A stretch of 64,000 nt of DNA from Stromatinia cepivora. Taxonomy: Eukaryota > Ascomycota > Leotiomycetes > Helotiales > Sclerotiniaceae. The first letter of the stretch is position 1. The number at the start of each line of letters is the position of its first letter. The notes under the pieces are model-generated. The model searched no databases and was not told the DNA's origin. It saw only the letters and a list, made by a program, of their open reading frames with translations. Position numbers and translations under genes: made by a program. Positions 49,474-61,380 of the stretch are shown in pieces. Location: positions 558,001 through 622,000 of the forward strand of contig RCTD01000007.1 of NCBI GenBank assembly GCA_014898415.1. Direction: 5' to 3'.

Positions 49474-52400
49474 ATTTATTGAGGGACAGGCCATGGATCA
49501 ATACTTTTAGGGAAAATTTTAATAAAGAGAATATAACATCAAGCATCTTTCAAAACTTCAAATATAACGGCAATGAATGATCCACTGAGGTCTCTAGATC
49601 ATTTTGAACTGACTACTAGTGAAATGTGTTATCAATGTTCTGCCAGAGAATGATTCCTTCCTGGGCAAGAAGAAAAAAAAGCTGCATATTGACAAGTGGT
49701 TTCGCGTTTCCGTTGCGTGTTGTTGTCTGATTCAAAGAAGCCCTCAAAACTCATACACACTAATATAGACTGCTTGTCCATCCTATTCGAAGACTACTCT
49801 GAGACATTCATCGCCTACATCTCAAGTATAGGAAACCGAGCAAAATCACAAAGGCTTACCAAGTATCCATAGCACATATATCAAGGAAATTTTCCAGCCA
49901 AGTGCAACAGCTCCTTCCTTACAGCCTGAATGTTCAACCGTGCTGCGGATATTACATTCAGCATACCATTAACAGTTCATAGCACATGCATCTGTGGAAA
50001 CACCTCCATATTGACCTGCTCGAGGGCGAGATACTGGCAAGTGCTCTAGGACAAGTTCGTGGATCCACCTGTGGGAAGATCTTACTCTCACCAAAATCAG
50101 CAATGATTGTTCGAATACCCCTGAAGTCATCACTGCAGAGTAGAATATTATCAGATTTTATATCTCAAGGCATAGCGACAATATATCCCGAGAAGAGCAA
50201 ACTTCTAGGTGTAAGAGCCAAAGATGGTTCGAATGTCAAGGAAATGTGTCTAGCTGTAGATGAGATTACTTACTCGCCTTGCCATATAATCCATGCCTAG
50301 AATATCTTGCTGCTCCCTCAAATAACAAGTGGTATGGGCTATGAGCTATACCTAAGCGGCGAGACGCGGCAAAAGCAAAAAGACAGGGAAGTATGAACAG
50401 AAACGAAATGAAAATAAAGCCAAATCGTACGGCATGCCATGCCGAAGAGACATCGCGTTTGTTTGTAGTCTTGTTTGCTGTGTCTCTAGCCTTTTGGCCA
50501 CTTTTATGACTGAGATAAAAGAATGTTCAAGTTCAAAATCAAAGTTTCGGCTTTTATCCAAATACTCATGTGCATCTATCTATTGCTTCCCAGTTCAGAT
50601 CATTTCCATTTTCCAAAACGCAGTGCTTTCGCTCCGCGGATTGACTAATCATGCCAGACAGGTAGTGTGTATCGAAAGTTAGAAAGCTGTTAAAAACTTA
50701 CGAAAAATCGAGGACTGCAATGTCTGTATTGAGGTCGTCGATGCGAAGAAATGAATTGTGGGACAGACCGTCGTCCCGTGCAGTCATGGCGCCCAAAATG
50801 AAAGGCACGCGACACTCATGAGCTCGAGGCAGCTTCTATTAAGGTTTCCCAAGACAATTCCCTCAGAGGTTCTCCATCTAGACCATGAGCCTCGACTTCG
50901 AGCGTACAGGGAGTTGTGTGAAATATATTAATATACGAACGACCTCGCCGGATGAAAAGAAAAAGGGTGCTCCGTAAAATTCAAACGCTGCCAGATCGCA
51001 AGTTCAAATGATAACCACCAACTTAATTTGAGCACTGCCCAATTATTATTAGCAGATTTACTTCGTACTTTTAACCGATGATTATCAAAAATCGATGAAA
51101 CCTTCCGGACTTTCCAAACTTCCTCCCCAAAATTCCACCTTCCTTTCGAATCTCGAATCTCCGTACAATCTCCACTTCCATCCGTTTAAAAAACACAAAA
51201 GGTGTGCCCACCCCCATCTTAACGCTGTGTAACCATCCCGCGCCACCCAGCCCTCCATCCGCTCCACATAACCCATCACTAATCCTTGAGTGTCTCGGTT
51301 ATCCGCCTCGAGCTCCACCCCTTCATCACATCATTATCCTCTCCAACAATTCGTCCAATCACGTTCTCGACTTCCCAACTCTACTCATCAATATATACTA
51401 GGTATTCCGCTTTAACCGTGTCAACATTATGAATTACCATAGCTTACTTCCTTCCTTACTTAGATAACTCTTTGTAAGATTAAGAATCCTTGGAAATAGG
51501 TAGAAGCTTAAGCCAATGCCACAGAATAAAATAAATCGAATAAATCGAAAAAAAAAAACCCTCAAAAATGATAAGTTTCGGAAAGTGCTTCCGAGGATTG
51601 ATATTCGATGGGAAGTTTCTGTTTGGGGATGGTTGGCGCTGGATGACGTGGATTCGGGTGCCTTTGAAGGTTGGAGAGAGCTTGGGCATGGATATTGGGT
51701 TGCATATGCATGCATGCATGTGATAGTGGGGTGGACGAATTGAGGAATAGAGTTGCATTTTGAAGTTAGTTATGGAGTTTGTTGGTTGGTTGGTTGGGTA
51801 TGGGAGAGAATCTTAAAAAGTGGAGGATAAGGAGAGACAGCATATTAATGGGACCGAACTCCTTTTGGGGATGGTGGATCAATTTGGCTGTGATACGAGT
51901 TGAGGGTTGAAGGGAACCGGTGTAGTGCGTAGAGATGTACGGAGTAAGGTAAAGATGGAGGTGAGTGGGGGCTAGGAGAGATCGTTAAGGCACGGATTTG
52001 TGGAAAAGGTTTTGCATGCATATGTTATGTTGTGTTTGTCAGACTTACGGGTATGGAAGAGCGGTGGGACATGTAGTGCGACTGGTGTCTAGATTCCAGT
52101 AGATGGTATTGTTACACGACAGTTGGGATCTCTTCAATCTGCTGATGCGAACCGATTCTATTTGATATTGCAGCGGACTATTTTAAACTCAAAAAAAAGT
52201 AGCCTCGTATACTATGCTACAACATGGAAAAGAAATGTGGTGATATCTATCTATATAATTCCAGCGCACGAATAGGAAACTTCGGATATAGATGTACCAA
52301 ACCAGATTTGTTACTATGACAACCTCATAAAGAACTCCAGACTGCAGTACTCCTGCCATCGCCATGGCATCTGCGAACCATGTGTATCCCGCATATCCCA

Positions 52401-52604
52401 ATTGCCCAACCTTTTGCGGTCATTAAACCCATCACTATCGCCCATCGCTGGCCATAGAATATACAGGCACGCTAATAAAACGAGAAAGAAAAGGAAACTC
52501 CATTGCCCACTACCAATCCCATTTTGTATAACCGCAGAAAAAGCAAACAATTTAAAATGAAGAACAAAAAGAGACAAATCACTCTTCTCCACTTTTCCGA
52601 CTCA
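49474..52604. other. 3.1 kb sparse region containing coding relics
   Basis: No intact gene is supported. A decayed multi-frame relic lies at 50352-51000 on the minus strand. A short peptide with a DFG triplet is readable near 50040-50134, also minus. 51200-51420 and 51550-51970 show strong strand asymmetry and simple TTGG and TGCA repeats. Minus frames at 52189-52592 begin with non-ATG codons and look random. Confidence 0.5.
50352..51000 (-). pseudogene. decayed coding relic of unknown family
   Basis: Protein-like segments follow each other on the minus strand in shifting frames. They are DLAAFEFYGAPFFFSSGEVVR (about 50997-50935), YINIFHTTPCTLEVEAHGLDG up to ETLI, then KLPRAHECRVPFILGAM running into DDLNTDIAVLDFS. 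After the last comes a clear GTAAGT donor near 50702 and a CTAAC branch. Downstream are ERKHCVLENGNDLNWEAIDRC and HEYLDKSRNFDFELEHSF, again in different frames. At least three frame changes are needed to join them, so this reads as one broken gene. I cannot name the family. Some of the segments could be chance. Confidence 0.45.
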
Positions 52605-52788
52605 TCATAGTAACACTCCCTTGGTTCCCTTGGTACTGGAACTTTCAAGCTCGTGTTTTCGTTTTTCTTTCATTCTGATCCACAGTTCTCTTTCTAGATC
52701 TACGGCTCTGAGTTCGTGGTCTCGAAGATCGAGCGAGTAGAATCGATGGTTGTTGGTTGGTCGGGAATGGTGTCTAAACCTTTCGAGT
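52605..52788 (-). other. possible third exon of the small HTH gene
   Basis: This frame encodes a charged C-terminus (LDLRDHELRAVDLERELW, then MKEKRKHELESS and a stop). It can be joined in phase to the HTH gene upstream by a donor at 53027 and an acceptor ending at 52774 or 52789, giving 120 or 125 residues. The intron would be about 240-255 nt, long for this window. It could instead be a separate relic. Confidence 0.35.
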
Positions 52789-53011
52789 CTGGTTATGAGA
52801 AGGATTTTCGGACGTAGATGTAGTGGTAATTGCGTTGAGTATGATGGTATAAGTTGGTACAACCACAGTTGGTGTTATCGGAGGAGGAGGGAGGAGGACT
52901 GGTATGTAGCTCTCAGGTACTAATTGCGAGCTTGTGGCTGATACGATGGAGCAATTATCATCTCTTTCCTGGATAGACAAAAGTTGGTCAGCGTTGGGAA
53001 CGATGATCCAG

Positions 53012-53272
53012 TTATTCTGGTATGTACGAACGTGGTGTAAGCAGATTCCAATTTGAGAGGTAGGAATGAAGAGTTTTCGTACTATGAAGGCGTTGTTAGT
53101 AAATGAGCAGTAAAGTTGATTGTTATACGCACGTGACATCAATCTTGTGATGGTGAAGCAAATTGACGATTTCCTCCTCAGACTTTTTATCCACGATAAA
53201 CAGTTCTGTAATCCAATATCTATGTAGATCGAGGAGTTGTTCAACAGTGAACTCGATAGTTTGAGTCTCCAT
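53012..53272 (-). CDS. small helix-turn-helix-like protein (Clr5-like), 69 residues
   Basis: Exon 53272-53133 starts at an ATG in good context (AAAATGG) and encodes METQTIEFTVEQLLDLHRYW and onward. A 51-nt intron (53082-53132) has GTGCGT, CTAAC and CATAG signals. Exon 53081-53012 finishes with TTKTLHSYLSNWNLLTPRS and a stop. The pattern, a first helix with I-x-x-L, then EEIVNLL, then VTTKTLHSYLSNWNL, resembles the fungal Clr5-type HTH fold found at the N-terminus of lineage-specific proteins. Here it stands almost alone, or with the optional third exon at 52605-52788. DNA binding is inferred, not shown. A longer overlapping frame on the same strand (52774-53517) ignores this intron and is judged spurious. 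Confidence 0.55.
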
Positions 53273-56200
53273 TTTAGCTCTTCAAAGTTTGATAGTTGGT
53301 AGTAGTAGTGAAGTGCTAGTGTCAACGGTATAAGGGTAGGGCAGGTTTGATGTGAAGGAACTAACTCAAGCTCCGGGTGGAAGGCGATATTAATATGTGA
53401 AGAGCCCTTGAACACCAGAAGCGGAGATGGAACTTCCCGGTGAGACACAAGCAGGGCAAGCCTTAAGGCAAGACATGTTCTTCTTGATACCACAACAAGG
53501 AATAAAGCGATGGGCAACAGGACGGAACATATTAGATCCTAGTCACATAGCAGAATTGAGAAAAATGATTACCCGCTTAGGCACCTACTAATCAATATGG
53601 ACACCGATTGACGAAACTGGAGTGGCTTGCATATACGTGAAGGGGGGAAGAGTAACCTCGGACGATGTTACGAAAAATAGCATAGATGGCCCTGAAGACT
53701 ATTCAAAAACCTTGTGGATAGACACATATACCACATCCACGGTATCGGGTACCTTGAAGACCCAAAGTAGTGGAATAGTTCACGGCAGTTGGCGTATTTA
53801 GTTAAAATGATAGAATTTAGGTCAAATTGAGATCAAGTCATCTTCTTGGAGCCAATTAGGGCGTGGGGGTGTTCTTGGAGCTGTGACACGGAAGCGGTGA
53901 AGAGTCCTGATTGCAAAGAAATGCGGTTGACGTAGGGAAGCTGGTTTTTTTCCTTTTGGCTCACCCGGCAGATCCTTTTGCTTCCCCGCCTGTAGCGGCA
54001 TCGAGACTGGAAGCGGAACAGGGGTAGTCGGTCAAGGTATGAGGGCCGAAATATGATGGAGTGGAATGGGTTTGTCTTTAATATATCGTTCGGATATTTG
54101 TTTGACTGGCTGAGTTGCAAATGTGTATCAAGGCTTTGAGAAATCTTAACTACGTATACATTGTGCTTAAACGGTCTTGGCTATCAGCCACAAAGACAAG
54201 AAAGGGGCAACTAGCGGGAACTCAATGTTTTGATCAGTCGACAACCATTTGAGCCAGGGTGGATGGGTATTTGAATATGGAAATCGAAACCGTTTGTCGT
54301 TAAACCTTTAGACTTTTTGAATCGGCTATTCCACTTAAAGTTTGAGTCGTGACGTTTTGACCACTCAATGGGAATTTATGTGGCAGTTCAGGTGGTGAAA
54401 GAGGCAAATAGTATATGACCGGATCTTTCGGGTTAATTTCCGATAACGAGCCCGCTGCCCGTCCTTGTTGCAGCTAAAGACTGTTTACAGCGCAAAGTAG
54501 ATTCCCTGGTATATGTACCCCGTTCCCGGCCTGCTGTAAGACTTCCACATCTTATGATGAATCAGCTCTTTTTGTCAGCTAACGTTTTATATACTAAAGG
54601 TCCCAATGTGGAAGTAGATCCGAAGGTTGAGGCATGTAGGGTTTAGTTGATATCAAATCATATCGATGCCGGTAGTCAAATCTTTTCAGCTCTAGGTTCA
54701 TAACCCTAAAACGCACCATTCAAAACCCCGTCGTAATCTTTTAGTATATTGACGTTCTTCTTTCGGATATCGTAGGTCTCCAGGATGTCTGAGGATGGGA
54801 AGTATCATGTCTGTCACTGAAAGAAGAACAATTAATCAGTTGATCTTTGCATCAAAGGCCTTCCTTCATCACCTTAGGTCCGTGCCAAGCATCCCAACCA
54901 TTGAACATATTGTCAAGGCGCTTAAGAAATGCAATAATGGATGTGATATAGACTAAAACTGCTGTGCTATCCGTGTGGAGTTGCGGCACCTTTAAACTTA
55001 TTCGGATCGGATAGGAAAACTCGGTGGCACAAACGTCCAATATGTGCCAGCCGATACAACCTTAATACTCAAACCGAAATCGTTTTTGGATATAGAACAT
55101 CCCATTCGACCAACTTCAATCCTCTTTTAAAGGTCACCTGCATTTGAGGCATTGAACCCATGCAGCTACGGGCGAATACATTGCTGTGCAGACGTTTGAG
55201 ATAAAAAACCATGTGGAAAACACATGTCAGCAAGGGCTGGAAGTTCCAATTACTGGAAATGAACAAGTACATAAATGAACAAGTACATGAACTTTACGAA
55301 ACTTTCCCCGGCCTAATCGTACCACTTTGCAATTGTCTAAGATGGGGATACAACTTTCCGGCATCCCCGAATATAGTTTTGTCTGATTTTTTTAAAATAC
55401 ACGCCCTTTGCGCCCACCGGATAATCCTCGCTTACAGTAGCCCTTTCAAAGGCCAAATTCGCAAGGCAAATTACCCTTTATATCGCAGATCATCTCATCA
55501 TCGTCATCATCATCATCATCATCGTCGTCGTCAGATGTGAAGATATGCCCTACCTTCCCCCGGCTCCCGTGTTCTTTTTGCTATTTTGGGAGCCGTATAG
55601 CGAGTCTTATTGTGATCGACCTCGGCAGATATCGGTTAGTCAAGATACCTTGGATATCTCTGAGGTGTGTGCACGCCTCGATCACTCTGATTCATCTCAA
55701 TAAAAGTTTCCGAGTTCCCGAGTAAGTCTAGTAAGGTTGACAATGACAAAATGTTAGGGGCTGGCTGTCTTTGTACTTTTGGACCTTTTTTCAAAGGGAA
55801 TAGGTGTATAATCCATAAGGTAGAGTAAGGTTACATCTCGGCCGTTTACTCGTCCAATAACCCTCAAGTTCTCAACTTGACGAGGTGAATCGCCAGGAGG
55901 TTACGAGGTAAAGAAAGTAATCTTGTCAGGGAATCTGCAGGGCCTAGGGCGCCCTTCACTAGGGCCGTCTTCTCATGAAATAACGGGATAGAGTCTGGAG
56001 GTTACTGCGTTCGTCTGGTAGTAGTTTTCGTTTTCTTTTCGAAATTCAAACAAAATAAATTTAAAGGAATTGTACACGAAAAAGCAATGTTTCAATGCGA
56101 TAATATGACTTTATTGTCACAATATGTATCCATTGAAAAATGATATCATGCGTTTCAATATGTAGAGGGCATTTTTCTTGAAGTTTACGTATATAGTATT

Positions 56201-56866
56201 GAAGATTTTGCCAATATCCTTTCTACAATCCTTACCTTCAATTGTTTTTGATCTAAGACTTCAACAATGCTTTACGCCAATTGGAAAACTTCTATTACTG
56301 ACTGCCGCATCGGACGACGTGCAGCGGGAGAGGTCTCCCGGGAATTGTTCATATCCATTTGGATCATTAGTTTCTATTATTCCTAAACCAAATACACCAT
56401 GTCTGACTTGCATGGGCATCTAACAAAGAGGGAGCCGACCATAGCGTTTTGGGAAGAACCCCCCTTGGCGGATCCGCTGTCAATTTGGTTTCAGTGAATG
56501 AAGAAGAGGGCGCTTCACATTAGTGATTGCTTGGGAGATAGGGGTTGATGAATGACATCGATAAGTTTCAAATAAAATGCGTATGCCAAAATTACACAAC
56601 ACCTTCTCTACCCGCTTCGATCAGGGGATCTCCTTCGAGGATTTGTCGGCGACGAGATATCAAACAATTACCAATGCATATACCAAGCGATCATAAAAGG
56701 AGAGGTCAATTGCATATCGTTAACTCCATGCAGCATAAGGAAGTCACAACACTTACTTTTTACATTCAGTCACATTCCCAAGATGACAGTTCACAGTCAC
56801 AGTCATATTCAAATCCATGCGCTCTTCCTCGCCTATCACGCGATCGTCTTCAATATGCAAGAAAAG
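53273..56866. other. 3.6 kb without a supportable gene
   Basis: No domain or splice-supported frame was recognised. A CAT/CGT trinucleotide tract lies at 55494-55533. A 15-base direct repeat (AATGAACAAGTACAT) occurs twice at 55258-55289. The frame at 55211-55540 is partly made by these repeats. Confidence 0.55.
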
Positions 56867-57355
56867 ATGTGTTGTCGAAAAATATTCGGGAAATTCTTAA
56901 TTTGCACTTGGAAAAACACTATTTTTCTTCTCATCTTCGCGTCATTGACTTGATTGCGCGAAACCATTATTGAGCCACTCGGGCGCCAATTTCGCCCACC
57001 AATACACCACATTAGTTTGCTGTAAGGTTAAAGGAAAGATAACTCGTCTCGTGCTCTGCCACTTCCTGTTGTTGTCCAACCGGATTCCAAAGGCCACTTC
57101 CCGTATCCACTGACCGCAGGCGCCGCACAGCAAATTACTGAGTGGCTCGATTTCAACGGACATAAATCCATCAATTTATATTGTGGTACTTGGGTACGGC
57201 AAAGAACCAATGGTATGACTGCTTTCCCGGAACTGATCCCCGGTTGCGCGAACTATGGTCATTGGAACAAAGGTCTGTGTGCTAAGAATATAGTTTGCAT
57301 ATGCCAAATATGTCAAGCATATCCGACATACAGAAGTATAGAAGTACATTTATAA
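56867..57355 (+). pseudogene. possible broken small secreted Cys-rich protein
   Basis: One reading frame begins ATG at 56867 with a basic stretch and a hydrophobic core (NTIFLLIFASLT), like a signal peptide. It is interrupted by TGA and two TAA codons, then runs open from 57032 to a TAA at 57353-57355. The second part reads like real protein (FPYPLTAGAAQQITEWLDF, then SINLYCGTWVRQ and PGCANYGHWNKGLCAKN) with six Cys. No convincing intron removes the stops. It may be a dead effector-type gene, or the exon of a gene whose 5' part I could not find. The family is not recognised. Confidence 0.35.
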
Positions 57356-57398
57356 GGAAAGGAAGCCTTAGTGTGAAATCCGATCGTTCTGATGGGAC

Positions 57399-57446
57399 TA
57401 TCAATCTATCAATCTGTCAATCTATCAATCTGTCAATCTATCAATC
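57399..57446. repeat. TATCAATC/TGTCAATC octamer array, 6 units
   Basis: Six consecutive octamers differ only at the second base (A or G) in the order A, A, G, A, G, A. This suggests duplication of a 16-base double unit. Confidence 0.9.
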
Positions 57447-58558
57447 AGATACTTATTTACAACCCGAAACCGAGGGTTTGAGATGACATAGGGAAATGAT
57501 CTTTCAAAATCTGCATCTATATATACCTCATAAATGCTGATTGTTCTTGAGGTTCTTTTTAAACACGTAGTTAATCTGCAGTACCACGAGTCTTTTAATA
57601 TTTCGTCGTCCATGTCCACGTCAACGGGTGTGGCGATATGTTGTGACACTAATTACGCATGCGAATGCGTGCGACAATCGATTTCAAGCAACCTTTCGAG
57701 ATCGGGTTATCTACCTATCGCACAACATAAGTATCCGCGTTTCGGTCGCTGGATAATGTGATGTTTCATTTCGCACGATCTTTTGCCAACATCAACGCGC
57801 TGCTGAAGAGAAATTGATGTTTCATACGTAAGATATCAGGCTGATCATTATCATTACGCTGTTTAGTCTTACCTCAAATCTGACTTCTCACATTCGCAGC
57901 CCAATATCTTGTACTACCTCGAGGACTTTCATGTTTACTTCCGGTTTTGCTTTGAGAAACTATCTGACCAGCGGCACAAGGCCCTTTGGCATTGGCATTC
58001 CACTCCTCTAACGTTCCCCTCATGTTACAAGCGACCTATCCAGTTTCCACGTATCCGTTCGTTCACTGTTGACTTCCACTGAATAGTCAAGCTTCCCCGG
58101 ATAATTTGAATATTGTCACATTAGGTAATTTCGATGGCATTACCCATGTCTCCACGGATACGGTTGATGTACGGCAAAGTCAAGCTTTCCCGGATAATCT
58201 TAATGATGATATAATAGGCAAATTTGATAGCATATTTTGTTAAAGACGGAAACAATTTCATAAACTACTACTTCCTACCAACCTACCAGATCCTCCGGTC
58301 TACCGCTGCTCTTCAGGTCACTATCCACGATGGGGTTGTGAATGGTGGCAATGAGGTGATCTGTAAGAAGAACGGCGGTGAAGGGTGCTGATATTTGGCA
58401 ACACGGGGAAAACTGCTGGTACTTATACTGACATAGCGTTCACGGTAACGAGGGTAATCAATCAAGAACCAATATACCAGGTTTTTATTTATCCTGCCTC
58501 AAACTTCTACAGTCAAATTAGATCCTTCAATCCTACGCATATCATCGATCTCAATACA

Positions 58559-58560
<2 letters not shown>

Positions 58561-58589
<29 letters not shown>

Positions 58590-58667
58590 CATACATACAT
58601 ACATACATACATACATACATACATACATACATACATACATACATACATACATACATACATACATACA
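58561..58667. repeat. (ACAT)n microsatellite, about 26 copies
   Basis: A perfect tetranucleotide array of about 107 bases. It is the longest simple repeat in the window and a likely length polymorphism. A related GATACAT triplet follows at 58774-58797. Confidence 0.95.
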
Positions 58668-59194
58668 AACACATAAAAGAGATATCCAACCAGCTAACAC
58701 AACATCTAGAGACAAATCCAACTTCTTGCATCCCCATTCCCATCCGAAGTAACATTGTGATGAGTAAAGTATCCATGATACATGATACATGATACATGAC
58801 ATGGGAAGAAATTAAGGAGCCAAGATAATAAAATCCCTCAATTCACTTCCCCAGCAATTCCTTCCTAAAAGATCACAAGGATAATACATAGGAATGTAAC
58901 TTGGAAAATCCCTCTGATGTGGGATTTTATTGCAGCTGCAATTTCGAGATAGATATTAGTTTTGCTACACAGCAACTATTTGAAGATGGTCAGCGCAGTG
59001 GTCGACTCTAGTGTAAAGACTATTTGAATAAGACATTTGATGTTTGATGATGAGTTCTGAGTATATGAATATTGTGCATATATGTTAAGCAAGCAAGCGA
59101 GCAATCCAACTTTACTGTTATTTTATTCTTGAGACTTGCTCCTTGGATTACTAGTACGCTAATAACTACTGGTCTTCAACCTCTCCGCTTATGT

Positions 59195-61046
59195 TTACGA
59201 CCCCCACAACCCCAACGTCCAACTTCCTCTTTCCCCAACTCCACTTTTAAACGCTCCAGGGCCCATACTACCCCTCCCTCCCGCTCCTGCAGCAACACTA
59301 ACTTCTGCATTCCTATTTGCTCCAACCATACCATACTGCATCCAAACCTCTCTATCGACAGAACTTACAGCCGGGATTCTCAGCTGTGATAATAAACTCG
59401 CACCAGACCATGCTCCTAAACTTTCTATTGCTCTGACTATTCCCCGTTCCTCTTGGATATTGTTTCTCCCAGATTTGGCATTGATAGTAGCTGCGATCGA
59501 GTCAGGTTCGGGGGATCGACGACCCGCGGGGATATGGACAGGGGGGCGTGGTGTGGTCGGCGAGATCGGCGAGGTCGGCGAGGTCGGAGAGGATGGAGAG
59601 TGTGGAGGAGATGATGGGATTTCTGTAGGTGAAGACGGATATTGTCGGGGTCGAATAAGTTTAGGGTTGGATCTGTATTGAGATACTGCTTTTCCCTGCA
59701 CGGGATCCCAACCTCGTTGATCGATGAGCGCATTTACTTCATCTAAAATTCTCGCTTTCAATCCAAGGACGTTTGATCCACCGCCCACAAAAACGATTCT
59801 TGACATACAAACAGAGCGCAGGTCCACTGGAAGACGGAGGAGAGCTTGGTAGAGGAGAATATGAATGGGAAGTTCTTCATCATCGAGTTCAGAGGTGGGA
59901 AGATGGGTTGCTAGTAGGGCTTCCTCGCAGGGTTGAGCAAGTTTGGAAAATGGGAAGCGTAGAGTGCGCGGTGGAAGGGTAGACTTAAGTGGTATTGTGG
60001 CTATAGCATCGGAGTTTGAGTCCGCAATGATATTTAGGGACCGCATACTGGCTTGTAATTCGGCTTCCTCTTCCAAAGGCGCAAGACCGCCTTTGGTTGT
60101 AGTTCTCGGTGCGGAATGTATAGATGGTTTGCACCATGCCATTCGATTCACTATTTCCTCACACTCCTCAAAACTCATAAATTCTTCCAATGCCACGTTT
60201 GCCCGGCCGTCTGATGATTCCTGCTGTAATATCTTCGGGTCACAAGAGGTGGCCAATAATTTCCGCATTTCCTGTCCTAACAACTTCGTCGCCCTTATAG
60301 ATCTATTGCTGAATACTTCTCGGAACTCATATATTCCAGTCACGATAGTTTCAGTCCATCCAATATCCACAATCATGGCGGCTCGAAGACCTGCAGCCAC
60401 TGTCGTCAGTGCTGGTGAGGAATGCAAAGATATATTCGGAGATTGAAAATTTGTGAACATCGTATCTAAAATTGTAGAAAGAAGTGGCAACGGTAACGTA
60501 GACGGGAGAGCCAGAGCTACTTTTCTCGGCCTTGAATCAATAAGTAGGAATCTGCAAAGCTATAATCAGTACCGTTCCTTGTATATATCAATACTAGTAA
60601 AGAGGCTCTACAAACTTCGTATAAGCATCCCTCACAGCCCTCTCAATCTTATCTCCCACCAACCCCAAATCCACATCCCTCAAATCCAACTTCCACAACT
60701 CATGTACCTCACCCCATTTCTTCTCATGTATTCTCTCTCTCCAAGCTTTATCATATCCCGACTGCCATCTTCTAAAATCTCCCGCTCTTCTCTGTTCTTC
60801 TGGCCCAAAATTAATCACCGCTTTAGGTCCTGCATCGCCTGCGAAGCCGACTTTCACATATCGACAACCGATTTCAATAACTATACATTCTTCCTCTGCG
60901 CGCAGAGAGGATGGCGAGCCAAATGAATTCGAGATTTGTCGAAGAGGGGTATGCGGAGTTGAGGGAGTGCCACTAACACCTTGAGGATTAATGGATGGGC
61001 GAATATTTGATACGCTGCGATGAGCAGGACCGGTTGAATGTGACAT
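59195..61046 (-). CDS. actin-related protein, Arp10/Arp11 type (dynactin pointed end, RO7-like)
   Basis: Exons 61046-60616 and 60551-59195 give 595 residues. The intron (60552-60615, 64 nt) uses GTTTGT and GCAG ends; the more obvious GTAGAG donor would give an immediate stop. An N-terminal Ser/Pro-rich extension precedes the actin-fold phosphate loop (CIVIEIGCRYVKVGFAGD). The second nucleotide-binding strand appears as AAMIVDIGWTETIV, and the third region as SRIVFVGGGSNVLGL. A Pro/Ser/Thr-rich insert follows at about residues 440-500, before the last actin-like segment. Filamentous fungi encode such a protein as RO7, a dynactin pointed-end component needed for dynein-driven nuclear movement. 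Start: this ATG is the first in the frame, since the upstream extension has only TTG. Confidence 0.85.
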
Positions 61047-61380
61047 ATTATTATGATACCATGATAATCCGGTACTTAGGTTTACCGGGGTCGTATTCAA
61101 TCAACAATTAACTTACATTTTGTGCTGGCGGTTTTTGGACTTTAAACTTTATTGCTGTAGCAACGAGGAATATCAACAAGGATGGTTGGTGAAACTATTC
61201 TTGTCAATTTTCCTTTACATCATTCACTAGCATTTCCATTCACCCAAAGCTCTTCGTTTTTAACCTTGTAGATATATTGCTCTTTAATAGCAGTGCTATT
61301 ATTATGTATGGTTTTTGGTATTAGAATTGAAGAACTGCGTTTGCTACATTTTAATTTGCTCGTGTAATTACCCGTACATC
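61047..61380. promoter_or_regulatory. divergent upstream region with two tiny uORFs on the ARP side
   Basis: 334 bases separate the ARP and nuclease start codons. On the minus strand, an ATG followed at once by TAA (61118-61113) overlaps a consensus GTAAGT. A three-codon uORF (ATG GTA TCA TAA) ends two bases before the ARP start. Whether these lie in the transcript is not known. Confidence 0.45.

Larger units (their letters stand above)
57356..59194. other. 1.8 kb intergenic region with microsatellites
   Basis: Apart from the octamer and ACAT arrays listed separately, nothing coding is supported. Long frames across 58513-58802 on both strands are products of the ACAT repeat. Confidence 0.6.

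Noticed and set aside
52774..53517. 247-codon minus-strand open frame
   Set aside because: It reads through a canonical 51-nt intron and part of its length in a frame with random composition. The spliced small HTH gene explains the locus better.
58385..58802. Long plus and minus open frames across the ACAT array (TYIH and MYVC repeats)
   Set aside because: They are translations of a tetranucleotide microsatellite; all frames of a 4-base repeat without stops stay open.
60594..60615. GTAGAG as donor of the ARP intron
   Set aside because: Joining there gives a stop five codons later; GTTTGT four bases upstream keeps the frame and the actin-family sequence.
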